Shown here: one piece after another, positions 28,165 to 37,773 of the stretch
Layout of the letters: the number at the start of each line of letters is the position of its first letter
How positions within the stretch are numbered: position 1 is the stretch's first letter
Assembly (NCBI RefSeq): GCF_007827275.1
Contig: NZ_VISE01000001.1
Span: 2,170,001 to 2,234,000 of the forward strand
Direction of reading: 5' to 3'
DNA from: Gillisia sp. Hel_I_86
GTDB lineage: Bacteria; Bacteroidota; Bacteroidia; Flavobacteriales; Flavobacteriaceae
Length of the DNA: 64,000 nucleotides
Program-made: the position numbers and the translations under genes
Notes under the pieces: generated by a model
What the model saw: the letters and a program-made list of their open reading frames with translations, nothing else
Database searches by the model: none
What the model was told of the DNA's origin: nothing

Positions 28165-30702
28165 ATGGCAAAGAATTTAGTGATTGTAGAGTCTCCGGCC
28201 AAAGCCAAAACCATCGAAAAATTTTTAGGAAAGGATTATACTGTAATGTCCAGTTTTGGACATATTGCAGATTTACCTACCAAAGAATTGGGAGTGGATA
28301 CGGAAGGGGATTTTAAACCTAAATATATAGTATCCAAGGATAAGAAGGATGTAGTAAGTAAACTAAAGAAGCAGGCAAAAAATGCTGAAATGGTTTGGTT
28401 GGCAAGTGATGAGGACCGGGAGGGAGAAGCGATCGCATGGCATTTGGCAGAGGAACTTAAACTAGATAAAGATAGGACTAAAAGAATAGTGTTTCATGAG
28501 ATCACCAAAACGGCGATCTTAAAAGCAATCGAAAATCCCCGTGATATTAATTACGACCTAGTAAATGCTCAGCAAGCAAGAAGGGTATTGGATAGATTGG
28601 TGGGCTACGAACTTTCTCCAGTTTTGTGGAGAAAAGTGAAAGGAGGCCTTTCGGCAGGAAGGGTGCAATCTGTATCTGTGCGTCTTATAGTGGAAAGAGA
28701 GCGTGAGATACAAGATTTTACCGCAGAAGCTTCCTATAGGGTAGATGCTGAATTTACAAATGAAGAAGGAAAGACCCTTAAAGCTAAATTGCCCCGTAAT
28801 TTCGATACAAAAGAAGAGGCAGAAAAGTTCTTGTTAGAGAATCAGCAAGCCAATTTCAAAGTAGCAGATCTTTCAACCAAGCCGGCCAAAAAATCTCCTG
28901 CACCACCATTTACAACATCTACACTTCAGCAGGAAGCATCAAGAAAGTTGTATTTTTCGGTAAGCAAGACCATGACCATGGCGCAACGTTTATACGAAGC
29001 AGGGCATATTACTTATATGAGGACAGATAGCGTGAATTTATCTGATGATGCAAGAAAAGGAGCTAAAGATGAAATTCTTAAGGCTTATGGAGAGAAATTT
29101 TCGAAGACCAGACAATTTAAGGGGAAATCTAAAGGAGCACAAGAAGCTCACGAAGCTATTAGGCCAACCCTTTTTGAGAATCATACGGTAAATGCAGACC
29201 GCGATCAAGAGCGTTTGTATGAACTAATTTGGAAAAGAGCGATTGCTTCCCAAATGAGTGATGCGCAATTGGAGCGCACCAACGTAAAGATTGAAGCAGA
29301 TAAGCACGATAAGCATTTCACTGCCAATGGGGAAGTGTTGAAATTTGAAGGTTTCTTAAAAGTGTATTTAGAGGGAAGTGATGATGAAGAGGAAGAGCAA
29401 GAAGGAATGCTTCCGGCTTTGCGAGTGAACGAAAAATTGAACAACAATTATATTACCGCTACAGAACGATTTACAAGGCCTCCTTATAGATATACCGAAG
29501 CTTCTTTGGTTAAGAAATTGGAGGAATTGGGGATTGGTAGACCATCTACGTACGCCCCAACGATTTCTACCATTCAGAACCGTAATTATGTGGAAAAAGG
29601 CTCTGTAGATGGGGTTGAACGAAAATATGCACAATTAATCCTTAAAAATAATAAGTTTACCGAGAAAGAACTAACCGAAAACATTGGAAGCGATAAAGGT
29701 AAGTTAGTTCCTACTGCCGTAGGGCAGGTGGTAAATGACTTTTTGGTGATGCATTTCGCCAATATCTTGGATTACAACTTTACGGCAAAAGTAGAACAGA
29801 GTTTTGATGATATTGCTGAAGGAAATGAGGAATGGACTAAAATGTTGAAAGACTTTTATTCTGAATTTCATCCGCAGGTATTGGATGTCGCAGAAAATGC
29901 AGATAGGGAAGTAGGAGAACGAATCTTAGGGGAAGACCCTGAATCAGGAAAGCCTGTGAGTGTACGTTTAGGGAAATTTGGACCGATGGTGCAAATTGGA
30001 TCTGTAGAAGATGATGAAAAACCAAGGTTTGCAGGACTAACCCCAGATCAAACTTTGGATTCCATTACCTATGAAGAAGCGATGGATCTATTTAAGCTTC
30101 CGAAGGAAATAGGAGAATGGGAAGGAGAACCGGTTGAGGTGAACAATGGAAGATTTGGGCCTTATGTGAAATATGGCAAAAAATTCGTTTCCCTAGATAA
30201 AGGGGAAGATCCAATGAGGGTAGATATGGAACGTGCGCTGGAACTTATAGCAGCAAAGGAAAAAGCAGATGCTCCTATATATGTATACAATGAACTTCCG
30301 GTACAAAAAGGGGTTGGAAGATTTGGGCCATTTTTAAAGTGGAACAATATGTTCATCAACGTGAATAAAAAATACGATTTCGATAATTTAACCAATGCCA
30401 ATATCGAGGAACTTATTGAGGACAAAATTCAGAAGGAAATAGACAAGGTGCTTCATAATTGGGAAGACGAAGGGATTCGCGTAGAAAAGGCACGGTGGGG
30501 ACGTTCCAATATAATCAAGGGAAAAACCAAGATCGAATTGCCAAAAACGGTAGACGCAACTAAATTAACATTGGTTGAGGTGCAGGAAATAATAGGAAAG
30601 AATACGAAGAAAAAGCCTGCGAAAAAGAAAGCTGCTGCCAAGAAAAAGGCTCCAGCAAAAAAAACTGTCGCTAAAAAGAAACCAGCTCCAAAAAAGAAGT
30701 AA
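28165..30702 (+). CDS. topA: DNA topoisomerase I
   Basis: An 845-residue type IA topoisomerase that relaxes negative supercoils. The TOPRIM domain starts at residue 4 (VIVESPAKAKTIEKFLG, later SDEDREGEAIAWH with the acidic metal ligands) and the catalytic Tyr284 is in HITYMRTDS. Toprim C-terminal repeats occupy about 590-770 (GRFGPYVKYG, GRFGPFLKW) in place of zinc fingers. It ends in a Lys/Ala/Pro tail of about 35 residues that should bind DNA electrostatically. The next gene starts 3 bases after its stop. Confidence 0.97.
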   Translation: MAKNLVIVESPAKAKTIEKFLGKDYTVMSSFGHIADLPTKELGVDTEGDFKPKYIVSKDKKDVVSKLKKQAKNAEMVWLASDEDREGEAIAWHLAEELKLDKDRTKRIVFHEITKTAILKAIENPRDINYDLVNAQQARRVLDRLVGYELSPVLWRKVKGGLSAGRVQSVSVRLIVEREREIQDFTAEASYRVDAEFTNEEGKTLKAKLPRNFDTKEEAEKFLLENQQANFKVADLSTKPAKKSPAPPFTTSTLQQEASRKLYFSVSKTMTMAQRLYEAGHITYMRTDSVNLSDDARKGAKDEILKAYGEKFSKTRQFKGKSKGAQEAHEAIRPTLFENHTVNADRDQERLYELIWKRAIASQMSDAQLERTNVKIEADKHDKHFTANGEVLKFEGFLKVYLEGSDDEEEEQEGMLPALRVNEKLNNNYITATERFTRPPYRYTEASLVKKLEELGIGRPSTYAPTISTIQNRNYVEKGSVDGVERKYAQLILKNNKFTEKELTENIGSDKGKLVPTAVGQVVNDFLVMHFANILDYNFTAKVEQSFDDIAEGNEEWTKMLKDFYSEFHPQVLDVAENADREVGERILGEDPESGKPVSVRLGKFGPMVQIGSVEDDEKPRFAGLTPDQTLDSITYEEAMDLFKLPKEIGEWEGEPVEVNNGRFGPYVKYGKKFVSLDKGEDPMRVDMERALELIAAKEKADAPIYVYNELPVQKGVGRFGPFLKWNNMFINVNKKYDFDNLTNANIEELIEDKIQKEIDKVLHNWEDEGIRVEKARWGRSNIIKGKTKIELPKTVDATKLTLVEVQEIIGKNTKKKPAKKKAAAKKKAPAKKTVAKKKPAPKKK

Positions 30703-30705
30703 TCG

Positions 30706-31869
30706 ATGGATTTTGAATTTTTAAGGCCTATAGATCAGCAATTATTTGAAGAAATTGTTTCGCCGGAATCGCATAATCTTGGAAGCCAGTTGTTGGTCCA
30801 TACGCAAGCATCAGGAATCCCCGATCTCGAAAATGTACAAATAGCCCTAGTATCTGTAAATGAAAATAGGTTGGCAGATGGTCATGAAGATGAATTTCTC
30901 AATTTTAATAAAATAAGAAGGTCTTTTTACAGTCTTTTCCCAGGGAACTGGCATTTGAATATTGCAGATCTGGGTTCCATGGAAAAAGGAGAGACGGTGG
31001 AAGACACCTATTTTGCATTACAATCTTTACTAAAGGAATTGCTCAGGAATAAAATTATTCCGGTGATCTTGGGCGGAAGCCAGGATCTAATTTACGCACA
31101 ATACAGGGCATACGATTTTGTGGAACAAATGGTGAACCTTGTGAATATAGATTCGAGATTTGACCTCGGGGATGCAGAAAAACCGATAAGCAATAAATCG
31201 TATATTGGAAAGATAGTGGTAAACAAGCCATATAATTTATTCAACTATTCCAATGTGGGCTACCAAACCTATTACAATTCCCAGCAGGAAATAGGATTAA
31301 TGGAGCGATTGTTTTTTGATGCGTTTAGATTGGGCGAGGTTTCAAATAACATAAAGATTGTCGAACCCGTAATGAGGGATGCAAATTTGGTGGGTATAGA
31401 TCTTAACGCTGTAAATGCTTCCGCTATCAATAGTTCCCAAAACAAGGCTCCAAATGGTTTTGATGGGAAGGAAATTTGTGCCTTGTCACGCTATGCGGGG
31501 ATAAGTGATAAGGTTTCTTCATTTGGGATTTATGAGTATGCTTCCAATTATTCTGAAACCGGCAATATGTTGATTGCCCAGATGATCTGGTATTTTATAG
31601 AAGGGGTAAATTATAGGTCCAACGAAAATACGTTATCGGCAAAAAAAGAATTCACCAAATATCAAGTGCCCATAGAAGAAGAGGTCTTAGTGTTTTTTAA
31701 AAGCCCCAGAACCGGAAGGTGGTGGATAGAAATACCTTTTATTTCGAATTCCAATACTAAATTGAAAAGGCATACGTTATTACCTTGCAGCCACGAGGAT
31801 TATTTAGAGGCTTGTAACCAAGTTATTCCGGAGAGATGGTATAAAACCAAAAGGAAGAACGAAGTTTAA
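30706..31869 (+). CDS. Arginase-fold (ureohydrolase family) protein with lost metal ligands
   Basis: A 387-residue protein of the arginase/agmatinase/formimidoylglutamase fold. The expected metal motifs are altered: GGDH is GGSQD (residues 123-127), DAHxD is DSRFD (149-153), and the third motif DxDxxD reads DLNAVN (232-237). The di-manganese site therefore looks broken and hydrolysis of guanidino compounds is doubtful. It sits 3 bases after topA and directly upstream of gldK, a position I recall as common in Flavobacteriaceae, so a structural or regulatory role is possible. Confidence 0.82.
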   Translation: MDFEFLRPIDQQLFEEIVSPESHNLGSQLLVHTQASGIPDLENVQIALVSVNENRLADGHEDEFLNFNKIRRSFYSLFPGNWHLNIADLGSMEKGETVEDTYFALQSLLKELLRNKIIPVILGGSQDLIYAQYRAYDFVEQMVNLVNIDSRFDLGDAEKPISNKSYIGKIVVNKPYNLFNYSNVGYQTYYNSQQEIGLMERLFFDAFRLGEVSNNIKIVEPVMRDANLVGIDLNAVNASAINSSQNKAPNGFDGKEICALSRYAGISDKVSSFGIYEYASNYSETGNMLIAQMIWYFIEGVNYRSNENTLSAKKEFTKYQVPIEEEVLVFFKSPRTGRWWIEIPFISNSNTKLKRHTLLPCSHEDYLEACNQVIPERWYKTKRKNEV

Positions 31870-31896
31870 AACTGTAAGCATATTCATATAATACTG

Positions 31897-31904
31897 TATT
31901 TTTG
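31897..31904 (+). promoter_or_regulatory. -7 box upstream of gldK
   Basis: TATTTTTG matches TAnnTTTG. It would give a leader of about 70 bases before gldK. No clear -33 element. Confidence 0.45.
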
Positions 31905-31981
31905 CTAAAAGTATTGTTTTTTAAAATTTATTTGGATAGGTTTACTCCCTAAATCAAATATGTCATAACCAGAGAGATATT

Positions 31982-33346
31982 ATGAAGAAATTATTTTCGC
32001 TTATTGCTGTAATTACAATGCTTGCGAGCTGTAACAGTGGTGATCGTGGGCAACTTGTAGGTGCGCAGGGAAAGAAATGGAATCCGGAGAAACCCTATGG
32101 GATGACTTTGATTCCTGGAGGTGCATTCATTATGGGGAAGGCAGATGATGATATTGCCGATGCGAAAAATGCGCCCACCAAAACGGTTACGGTACGTTCC
32201 TTTTATATGGATGAAACAGAGATCACAAATTCTGAATACAGAATGTTTACCAACTGGGTGCGTGATTCTATAGTTAGAATGCGCCTTGCTATCGAAGCAG
32301 ATTTTGAAGGGGCAACAGCGGGTGATGAGGGAATTGGTGAATTTGCATTTCTTGATTCCAATGAAGAAGATATGACTGTCTATGAGAAATACATGTACGA
32401 TAACTACACGCAATTCTCTGAAGATTATCAAGGAAGAAAATTAAATAAAGATATCGATATCATTTGGGATACCAGGGATTTTCCAGATGAAGCCTATGCC
32501 CGCGTGATGGATTCCATGTATATTCCTTTGGAAGAATCTTATAACGGTCAAAGAACCATAGATGTTAAAAAGTTGAAATTCAAGTACCGTTGGATGGATA
32601 TCCAAAAAGCGGCAAGAGCAAAGACACAAAAGAGAAGTGATTTTATAGTTACAGAAGAAGTTCTTGTGTATCCGGACACAGCCGTTTGGATCAAGGATTT
32701 TAATTACTCTTATAATGAACCGATGCACAACGATTATTATTGGCATACTGCTTTCGACGATTATCCTGTTGTAGGGGTTAGCTGGAAACAGGCCAAAGCC
32801 TTTACCCAATGGAGAACATTGTACCATAATGCTTTCAGGAAATCTAAAGGAGATCATGATGTGCCCTTCTATAGGTTGCCTACAGAAGCAGAATGGGAAT
32901 ATGCTGCAAGAGGTGGTTTGCAGTCTGCAACCTATCCTTGGGGTGGCCCGTACGCCAAGAATGACCGAGGTTGTTTTATGGCAAACTTTAAACCGCTAAG
33001 GGGAGATTATGCAGCAGATCAAGCGTTGTATACTGTAGAAGCTAAATCTTACGAACCAAACGATTATAATTTATACAACATGGCAGGGAACGTAGCAGAA
33101 TGGGTGAATTCTTCTTACGATCCTGCTGCATACGAATATATGTCTTCTATGAACCCTACTGTAAACGATGAAAATGATTTACGTAAGGTAGTGAGAGGTG
33201 GCTCATGGAAAGATGTTGCTTATTTCCTACAAGTAAGCACGAGGGATTATGAATACTCAGATACAGCAAGAAGTTATATTGGTTTTAGAACAGTTCAAGA
33301 TTACCTAGGAACAGATGTTACTTTAAACCAATCCCCAAAAAATTAA
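31982..33346 (+). CDS. gldK: Gliding motility lipoprotein GldK
   Basis: A 454-residue outer-membrane lipoprotein (lipobox MLASC, Cys17) with a formylglycine-generating-enzyme/sulfatase-modifying fold (GMTLIPGGAFIMG at about 40, PVVGVSWKQAKAFTQWR, LPTEAEWEYAARGG, NMAGNVAEWVNSSY, VRGGSWKD). With GldN it forms the periplasmic ring of the type IX secretion system. First gene of gldKLMN. Confidence 0.96.
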   Translation: MKKLFSLIAVITMLASCNSGDRGQLVGAQGKKWNPEKPYGMTLIPGGAFIMGKADDDIADAKNAPTKTVTVRSFYMDETEITNSEYRMFTNWVRDSIVRMRLAIEADFEGATAGDEGIGEFAFLDSNEEDMTVYEKYMYDNYTQFSEDYQGRKLNKDIDIIWDTRDFPDEAYARVMDSMYIPLEESYNGQRTIDVKKLKFKYRWMDIQKAARAKTQKRSDFIVTEEVLVYPDTAVWIKDFNYSYNEPMHNDYYWHTAFDDYPVVGVSWKQAKAFTQWRTLYHNAFRKSKGDHDVPFYRLPTEAEWEYAARGGLQSATYPWGGPYAKNDRGCFMANFKPLRGDYAADQALYTVEAKSYEPNDYNLYNMAGNVAEWVNSSYDPAAYEYMSSMNPTVNDENDLRKVVRGGSWKDVAYFLQVSTRDYEYSDTARSYIGFRTVQDYLGTDVTLNQSPKN

Positions 33347-33403
33347 ATTAGTTAACAAGAACCCCAAGTAATAATAACCCACAAGAAACAATCAATTAAT
33401 ATT

Positions 33404-34057
33404 ATGGCAAATTCAAGAAATGTTAAGAAAATAACAAACATGGTGTACGGGTTAGGTGCATCGGTTGTAATTTTAGGAGCTTTATTTAAAATCATGCACT
33501 GGCCTTTTGGTAATGAATTTTTAATTGCTGGATTAGTAACAGAAGCCTTGGTTTTTGCTTATTCGGCTTTTGAACCTGTAGATGACGATCTTGATTGGTC
33601 CTTGGTGTATCCAGAATTAAATGGAGGTCCTGCCTCTGCAAGACATAATGCCTTAATTGAGGAAGAAAAAGAAACGGAAGCATCTCTATCCAAGAAATTG
33701 GATGTGATGTTGAAGGAAGCTAAGATAGATGCCAATTTAATGGAGAGTCTTGGAACAAGCATCCGTAATTTCGAAGGGGCCGCAAAAGGAATTGCACCTA
33801 CAGTAGACTCCATGGTTTCTCAGAGAAAATATTCTGAGGAATTAAGTATGGCTGCTGCCCAAATGGAAACATTGAACAATTTATATAAAGTTCAGGTTGA
33901 ATCTTCAGCAAGACAAGCAGAGATCAATGAAGAAGTAGCTGAAAATGCTGGAAAATTGAAAGATCAAATGAGTTCTTTAGCCGCTAATTTATCTAACTTA
34001 AATGGAGTTTACGGTGGTATGTTAACCGCTATGAATGTGAATGGAAGAGGGGTTTAA
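33404..34057 (+). CDS. gldL: Gliding motility protein GldL
   Basis: A 217-residue inner-membrane protein with two adjacent membrane helices near the N-terminus (NMVYGLGASVVILGALFKIMHWP and NEFLIAGLVTEALVFAYSAF) and a cytoplasmic helical tail. GldL pentamers surround a GldM dimer and form the proton-driven rotary motor powering secretion and gliding. The family glutamate in the second helix (GLVTEAL) is present. Confidence 0.96.
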   Translation: MANSRNVKKITNMVYGLGASVVILGALFKIMHWPFGNEFLIAGLVTEALVFAYSAFEPVDDDLDWSLVYPELNGGPASARHNALIEEEKETEASLSKKLDVMLKEAKIDANLMESLGTSIRNFEGAAKGIAPTVDSMVSQRKYSEELSMAAAQMETLNNLYKVQVESSARQAEINEEVAENAGKLKDQMSSLAANLSNLNGVYGGMLTAMNVNGRGV

Positions 34058-34105
34058 TTAGTTGTAACGACTATAGGATTTATTAAAAAACTAAACTAAT
34101 TATAC

Positions 34106-35647
34106 ATGGCGTCTGGAAAACAATCACCAAGACAAAAGATGATTAACCTAATGTACCTGGTTTTCATTGCAATGTTGGCTTTAAATATGTCCAAAGAGGT
34201 ACTAACCGCTTTTGGATTAATGAATGAAAAATTAACCGAATCCAATGCAACTACTGCTCAACGAAATAATGCTTTTTTAGCAGGATTAGATGAGAAAGTA
34301 ACCGAGCAGCCTGCAAAGTATGCTCCTTTAAAAGAGAAGGCAGATAAAATACATGTGCTGTCTGAAAATTTCAACTCCTATCTGGAAACCTTAAAATCGG
34401 ATATATTGGCCGATGTGAAGGATAAAAAGGAATATGAGGAAATGGACAAGTCCAATAAATTGGATGAGTTGTTCTTTCAAAGTGGAAGAATTAGCCCAAA
34501 GGGGCAAGAGTTCCTGGATCAAATGAGCACTTACAAGAATGGGGTAATTAGCACAATTGGTGATGAAAAGGGTTTTGATAAAATTATTCAGAATGTAAAA
34601 GATGAGTTCTCTACAACATCTGTTAAAGTAGATGGCACAAATGTGGAATGGTTAAAATACCGTTACGAAGGTTTTCCTTTGGTAGCTTCCGTAACCCAGC
34701 TTACACAAACTCAAGCAGATATAAAATCCACAGAAAGTGAAATTCTTTCGGCAATGTTATCCGGACAATTACAAAGTGAAGTTTCACTTACCAATTACGA
34801 AGCCATTGTAGTACCATCTAAAACCGCTTTTTTTAGTGGAGAGAATTTTAAAGGAAAAGTGGTTTTAGGAAGAGTGGACAACACACTTAAATTTGACAAT
34901 GTTATTGTTAACGGGAAGCAAGTTGAAAGTTCTCAGGCAGGTCAGGTAGTATTGGACTTTCCTGCTGGTAATGTAGGAGAGCAAGAGATCAAGGGGGAAA
35001 TTCAATTTAAAGAAGGAGACTCTGTAGTTAAAATTCCAATTACCAGTTCTTACGCGGTAATTCCCAAACCAAATTCTGCGGTAATATCTGCAGATAAAAT
35101 GAATGTAGTATATCGTGGAGTTCAAAACCCAATGACCATCTCCATTCCTGGTGTAGGAAATGTAAGTGCTAATGCTCCTGGTCTTAGATCGGCTGGTGGT
35201 GCTGGAAAGTATGTGATGGATGTAACAAACCTACAAGCTAGAGAAGTAACCATTAGTGTAAGTGGGAAATTACCAGGCGGCGAAACAGTTTCAGATAGAA
35301 AGAGTTTTAGGGTTAAAGATATTCCAAGACCTGTTGGAACCATTCGTGGGGAAGATGGTGCTGTAAAAATGCAACGTAACAGTTTAGAAATCTCTGAAGT
35401 TGGTGCTATTTTGCCGGATTTCGATTTCGAATTAGGTTTACGTGTTACAGGATTCAGTTTTAAAGTGTCTGGACAGCCTACCATTAAAGTGAATGGAGGT
35501 AGATTGGATTCTTCTTCCAAAGCAGCTTTAAGACGTGCAGGAAGAGGGGAAACAGTTCAAATATTCGATATTGAAGCTCAATTAGCTACCAACAGTGGCT
35601 ATAAACTTAAAAAAGTATCTCCCGTATTTGTGGAGTTAACAAACTAA
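34106..35647 (+). CDS. gldM: Gliding motility protein GldM
   Basis: A 513-residue protein with one N-terminal membrane helix (MINLMYLVFIAMLALNMSKEVLTAF) and a long periplasmic shaft of four domains. The shaft reaches from the GldL motor in the inner membrane to the GldK/GldN ring. Full length with no anomalies. Confidence 0.96.
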   Translation: MASGKQSPRQKMINLMYLVFIAMLALNMSKEVLTAFGLMNEKLTESNATTAQRNNAFLAGLDEKVTEQPAKYAPLKEKADKIHVLSENFNSYLETLKSDILADVKDKKEYEEMDKSNKLDELFFQSGRISPKGQEFLDQMSTYKNGVISTIGDEKGFDKIIQNVKDEFSTTSVKVDGTNVEWLKYRYEGFPLVASVTQLTQTQADIKSTESEILSAMLSGQLQSEVSLTNYEAIVVPSKTAFFSGENFKGKVVLGRVDNTLKFDNVIVNGKQVESSQAGQVVLDFPAGNVGEQEIKGEIQFKEGDSVVKIPITSSYAVIPKPNSAVISADKMNVVYRGVQNPMTISIPGVGNVSANAPGLRSAGGAGKYVMDVTNLQAREVTISVSGKLPGGETVSDRKSFRVKDIPRPVGTIRGEDGAVKMQRNSLEISEVGAILPDFDFELGLRVTGFSFKVSGQPTIKVNGGRLDSSSKAALRRAGRGETVQIFDIEAQLATNSGYKLKKVSPVFVELTN

Positions 35648-35660
35648 TAAATTCATTACA

Positions 35661-36554
35661 ATGAAGTGGAATCAGATTTTGATTGGTGTTTTTGGATTGC
35701 TTGTTACCGGATCGGTAATGGGACAGGCAAATATGCTTAATGCTACCTCTCCAGACCAAATTGGAAAGTTATCTGAGGCGGAGAAGTTGGTGAAAAAAGA
35801 AAGTAAGCCATTGCCTTATGGCTTTGTAGACGATAGGGATGTTTTATGGTCCAAAAATACCTGGGAAATCATCGATTTGGACGAACGAGTGAATTTTCCT
35901 ATGTACTATCCTATAGATACCAATAACATTGGATCTAATAGAAGATCTCTTTATGATGTTCTTCTCACAGGGATCAAATCTGGGAAAATCAAGAATATCT
36001 ATGCCGATTCCTACTTTAATGAGAAAAGGACTTTAAACGATATTAGTGCTGCCATCTCTAAAATTGATACTACGGACCTTGGGGTTGAACAGTACAATGC
36101 AGGAGAAGAAATAGATCAGCAGTTTATTGATAGAAGGGATATTACTTCAGCAGACATTGCGGAGTATCATATTCGCGGAATGTGGTATTTCGACAAGCGT
36201 ATGGCAGAATTGAAGTACAGGATCCTAGGAATTGCTCCAGTGGCTCCCGATGTGAATTTTATAGATGATGAAATTCCAGATTTAGTGGAGCTGTTTTGGG
36301 TTTGGTTCCCAGATGCAAGGGAAGTGTTATTTGAAAACAACGCTTTTAATGGAAGCAACACAGCACAATCCATAACTTTCGATCATTTGCTGAATGCCAG
36401 AAGATTCCATGGGGTGATCTATAAAGAAGACAATGTTCAGGGGGATCGTGAGGTCGATGAATATATTGCCGAAAACGCATTTATGCAACTCTTGGAATCT
36501 GAAAGGATCAAAGAGCGTATTCGAAATTTCGAACAAGATATGTGGAACTATTAA
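35661..36554 (+). CDS. gldN: Gliding motility protein GldN
   Basis: A 297-residue periplasmic protein with signal peptide (MKWNQILIGVFGLLVTGSVMGQ) and the GldN core (LPYGFVDDRDVLWSKNTWEIIDLDERVNFPMYYP; MWYFDKRMAELKYRILGIAPVAPD). It binds GldK to make the type IX ring. The operon ends just after it at a strong terminator. Confidence 0.96.
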   Translation: MKWNQILIGVFGLLVTGSVMGQANMLNATSPDQIGKLSEAEKLVKKESKPLPYGFVDDRDVLWSKNTWEIIDLDERVNFPMYYPIDTNNIGSNRRSLYDVLLTGIKSGKIKNIYADSYFNEKRTLNDISAAISKIDTTDLGVEQYNAGEEIDQQFIDRRDITSADIAEYHIRGMWYFDKRMAELKYRILGIAPVAPDVNFIDDEIPDLVELFWVWFPDAREVLFENNAFNGSNTAQSITFDHLLNARRFHGVIYKEDNVQGDREVDEYIAENAFMQLLESERIKERIRNFEQDMWNY

Positions 36555-36578
36555 AGTTTCATGAATAAATAGAATACT

Positions 36579-36605
36579 CGCTCCGGAAATTCCGGAGCGT
36601 TTTTT
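36579..36605 (+). terminator. Rho-independent terminator after gldN
   Basis: A 10-bp stem (CGCTCCGGAA with TTCCGGAGCG, single-base loop) followed by six Ts. Confidence 0.92.
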
Positions 36606-36705
36606 AATCCCTCATCGAGGGTTTAATTCCCCGAGGCTTGCCTCGAATTTCTAAAAATAGTTTCCAATGCATACCTCGTGGGCTTCCCCTGAGGTTCTTG
36701 ATTTA
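36605..36705 (+). repeat. 101-base dispersed hairpin repeat, copy B
   Basis: Second copy of the repeat at 27887-27987, same orientation and same length. It starts at the T run of the gldN terminator and ends 6 bases before the next ATG, so it is the 5' leader of the oxidoreductase gene. Confidence 0.85.
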
Positions 36706-36711
36706 TAAACT

Positions 36712-37773
36712 ATGTTGGATTATATTATTATAGGTTCCGGTTTAAGCGGGATTGCAGTGGCAGAGAATTTACTTTCCAGGGGTAAAAAGATCCTGGTATT
36801 CGATGACGACTCCCAAGCTTCTTCAACAGTTGCGGGGGGTATCTATAATCCGATAATCTTAAAGCGGTTTACCTTGGCTTGGAATGCCAATGAACAATTG
36901 GATACCGCTCTAAATTTTTATTCAAATTTAGAGAAGAAACTAGGTGTAAGCTTAGTGCATCCTTTGCCAATCTACAGGAAATTTCATTCTATAGAAGAAC
37001 AGAACAATTGGTTTTCTGCGATGGATAAACCTTTCCTAAGCAGGTTTTTAGATGAAAAATTAGTGTCATCAATAAATCCATATATCCCATCATCGTATTC
37101 TTTTGGCCATGTTAAAGAAACAGGTGTGGTACATACAGAACTCTTGATTGAAAAATATCGGGCTTATTTAACTGAAATAAACTCATTTCAGGAGCAGACC
37201 TTGGATTACAACCAATTCAAGGCGAATGAAAATTTCTGTGAGTATAAAACATGGAAAGCTGAAAAAGTGATTTTTTGCGATGGCTTCGGTTTAAAAAAGA
37301 ACCCCTATTTTAATTACTTACCATTAAATGGAAATAAAGGGGAATATTTAATTATTAAAGCCAAAGACTTGAAATTAGAGGTCGCGGTTAAATCTTCAAT
37401 ATTCATTATCCCTTTAGGTGAAGATCTTTACAAGGTTGGTGCTACTTACAATAATTGGGATAGCACAAAGGAACCAACCCAAGAGGGAAAAGACTATTTG
37501 GTGGAAAAATTAAATGGGTTTTTGAAATGTGATTTCGAGGTGGTGGGTCAAGTCGCTGGAATTCGTCCAGCTTCCAAGGATAGAAAGCCATTGATAGGAA
37601 AGCATCCTAAATATGCCAATTTGTATTGTTGTAATGGCTTCGGAAGTCGAGGAATATTAATAGCACCTACGGTTGCTGCTGAATTGATTGACTGTATAGA
37701 AGATTCCGTGGCTCTTTCCGAAGAAATAGACATAAATAGATATGCTAAACGATATCAAGCGGCTTCTTTATAA
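36712..37773 (+). CDS. FAD-dependent oxidoreductase (DAO family)
   Basis: A 353-residue flavoprotein of the D-amino-acid-oxidase family. The N-terminal dinucleotide-binding motif is IIGSGLSGIAVAENLLSRG with an acidic residue ending the second strand (VFDDD), and AGGIYNPI follows. A C-terminal FAD contact (GIRPASKDRKPLIGKHPKYANLYCCNGFGSRGILIAP) completes the fold. Substrate unknown; it is shorter than glycerol-3-phosphate dehydrogenase and resembles ThiO/MnmC-type oxidases. It converges with the DUF983 gene, overlapping by 19 bases. Confidence 0.85.
   Translation: MLDYIIIGSGLSGIAVAENLLSRGKKILVFDDDSQASSTVAGGIYNPIILKRFTLAWNANEQLDTALNFYSNLEKKLGVSLVHPLPIYRKFHSIEEQNNWFSAMDKPFLSRFLDEKLVSSINPYIPSSYSFGHVKETGVVHTELLIEKYRAYLTEINSFQEQTLDYNQFKANENFCEYKTWKAEKVIFCDGFGLKKNPYFNYLPLNGNKGEYLIIKAKDLKLEVAVKSSIFIIPLGEDLYKVGATYNNWDSTKEPTQEGKDYLVEKLNGFLKCDFEVVGQVAGIRPASKDRKPLIGKHPKYANLYCCNGFGSRGILIAPTVAAELIDCIEDSVALSEEIDINRYAKRYQAASL

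Noticed and set aside
28165-30702. Lys/Ala/Pro-rich C-terminus of topA as a separate histone H1-like gene
   Set aside because: It is in frame, uninterrupted and without its own start; such tails are usual in Bacteroidota TopA.
31982-33346. GldK as a true sulfatase-modifying enzyme
   Set aside because: The fold matches, but lipobox, operon and sequence are those of the structural T9SS ring protein.
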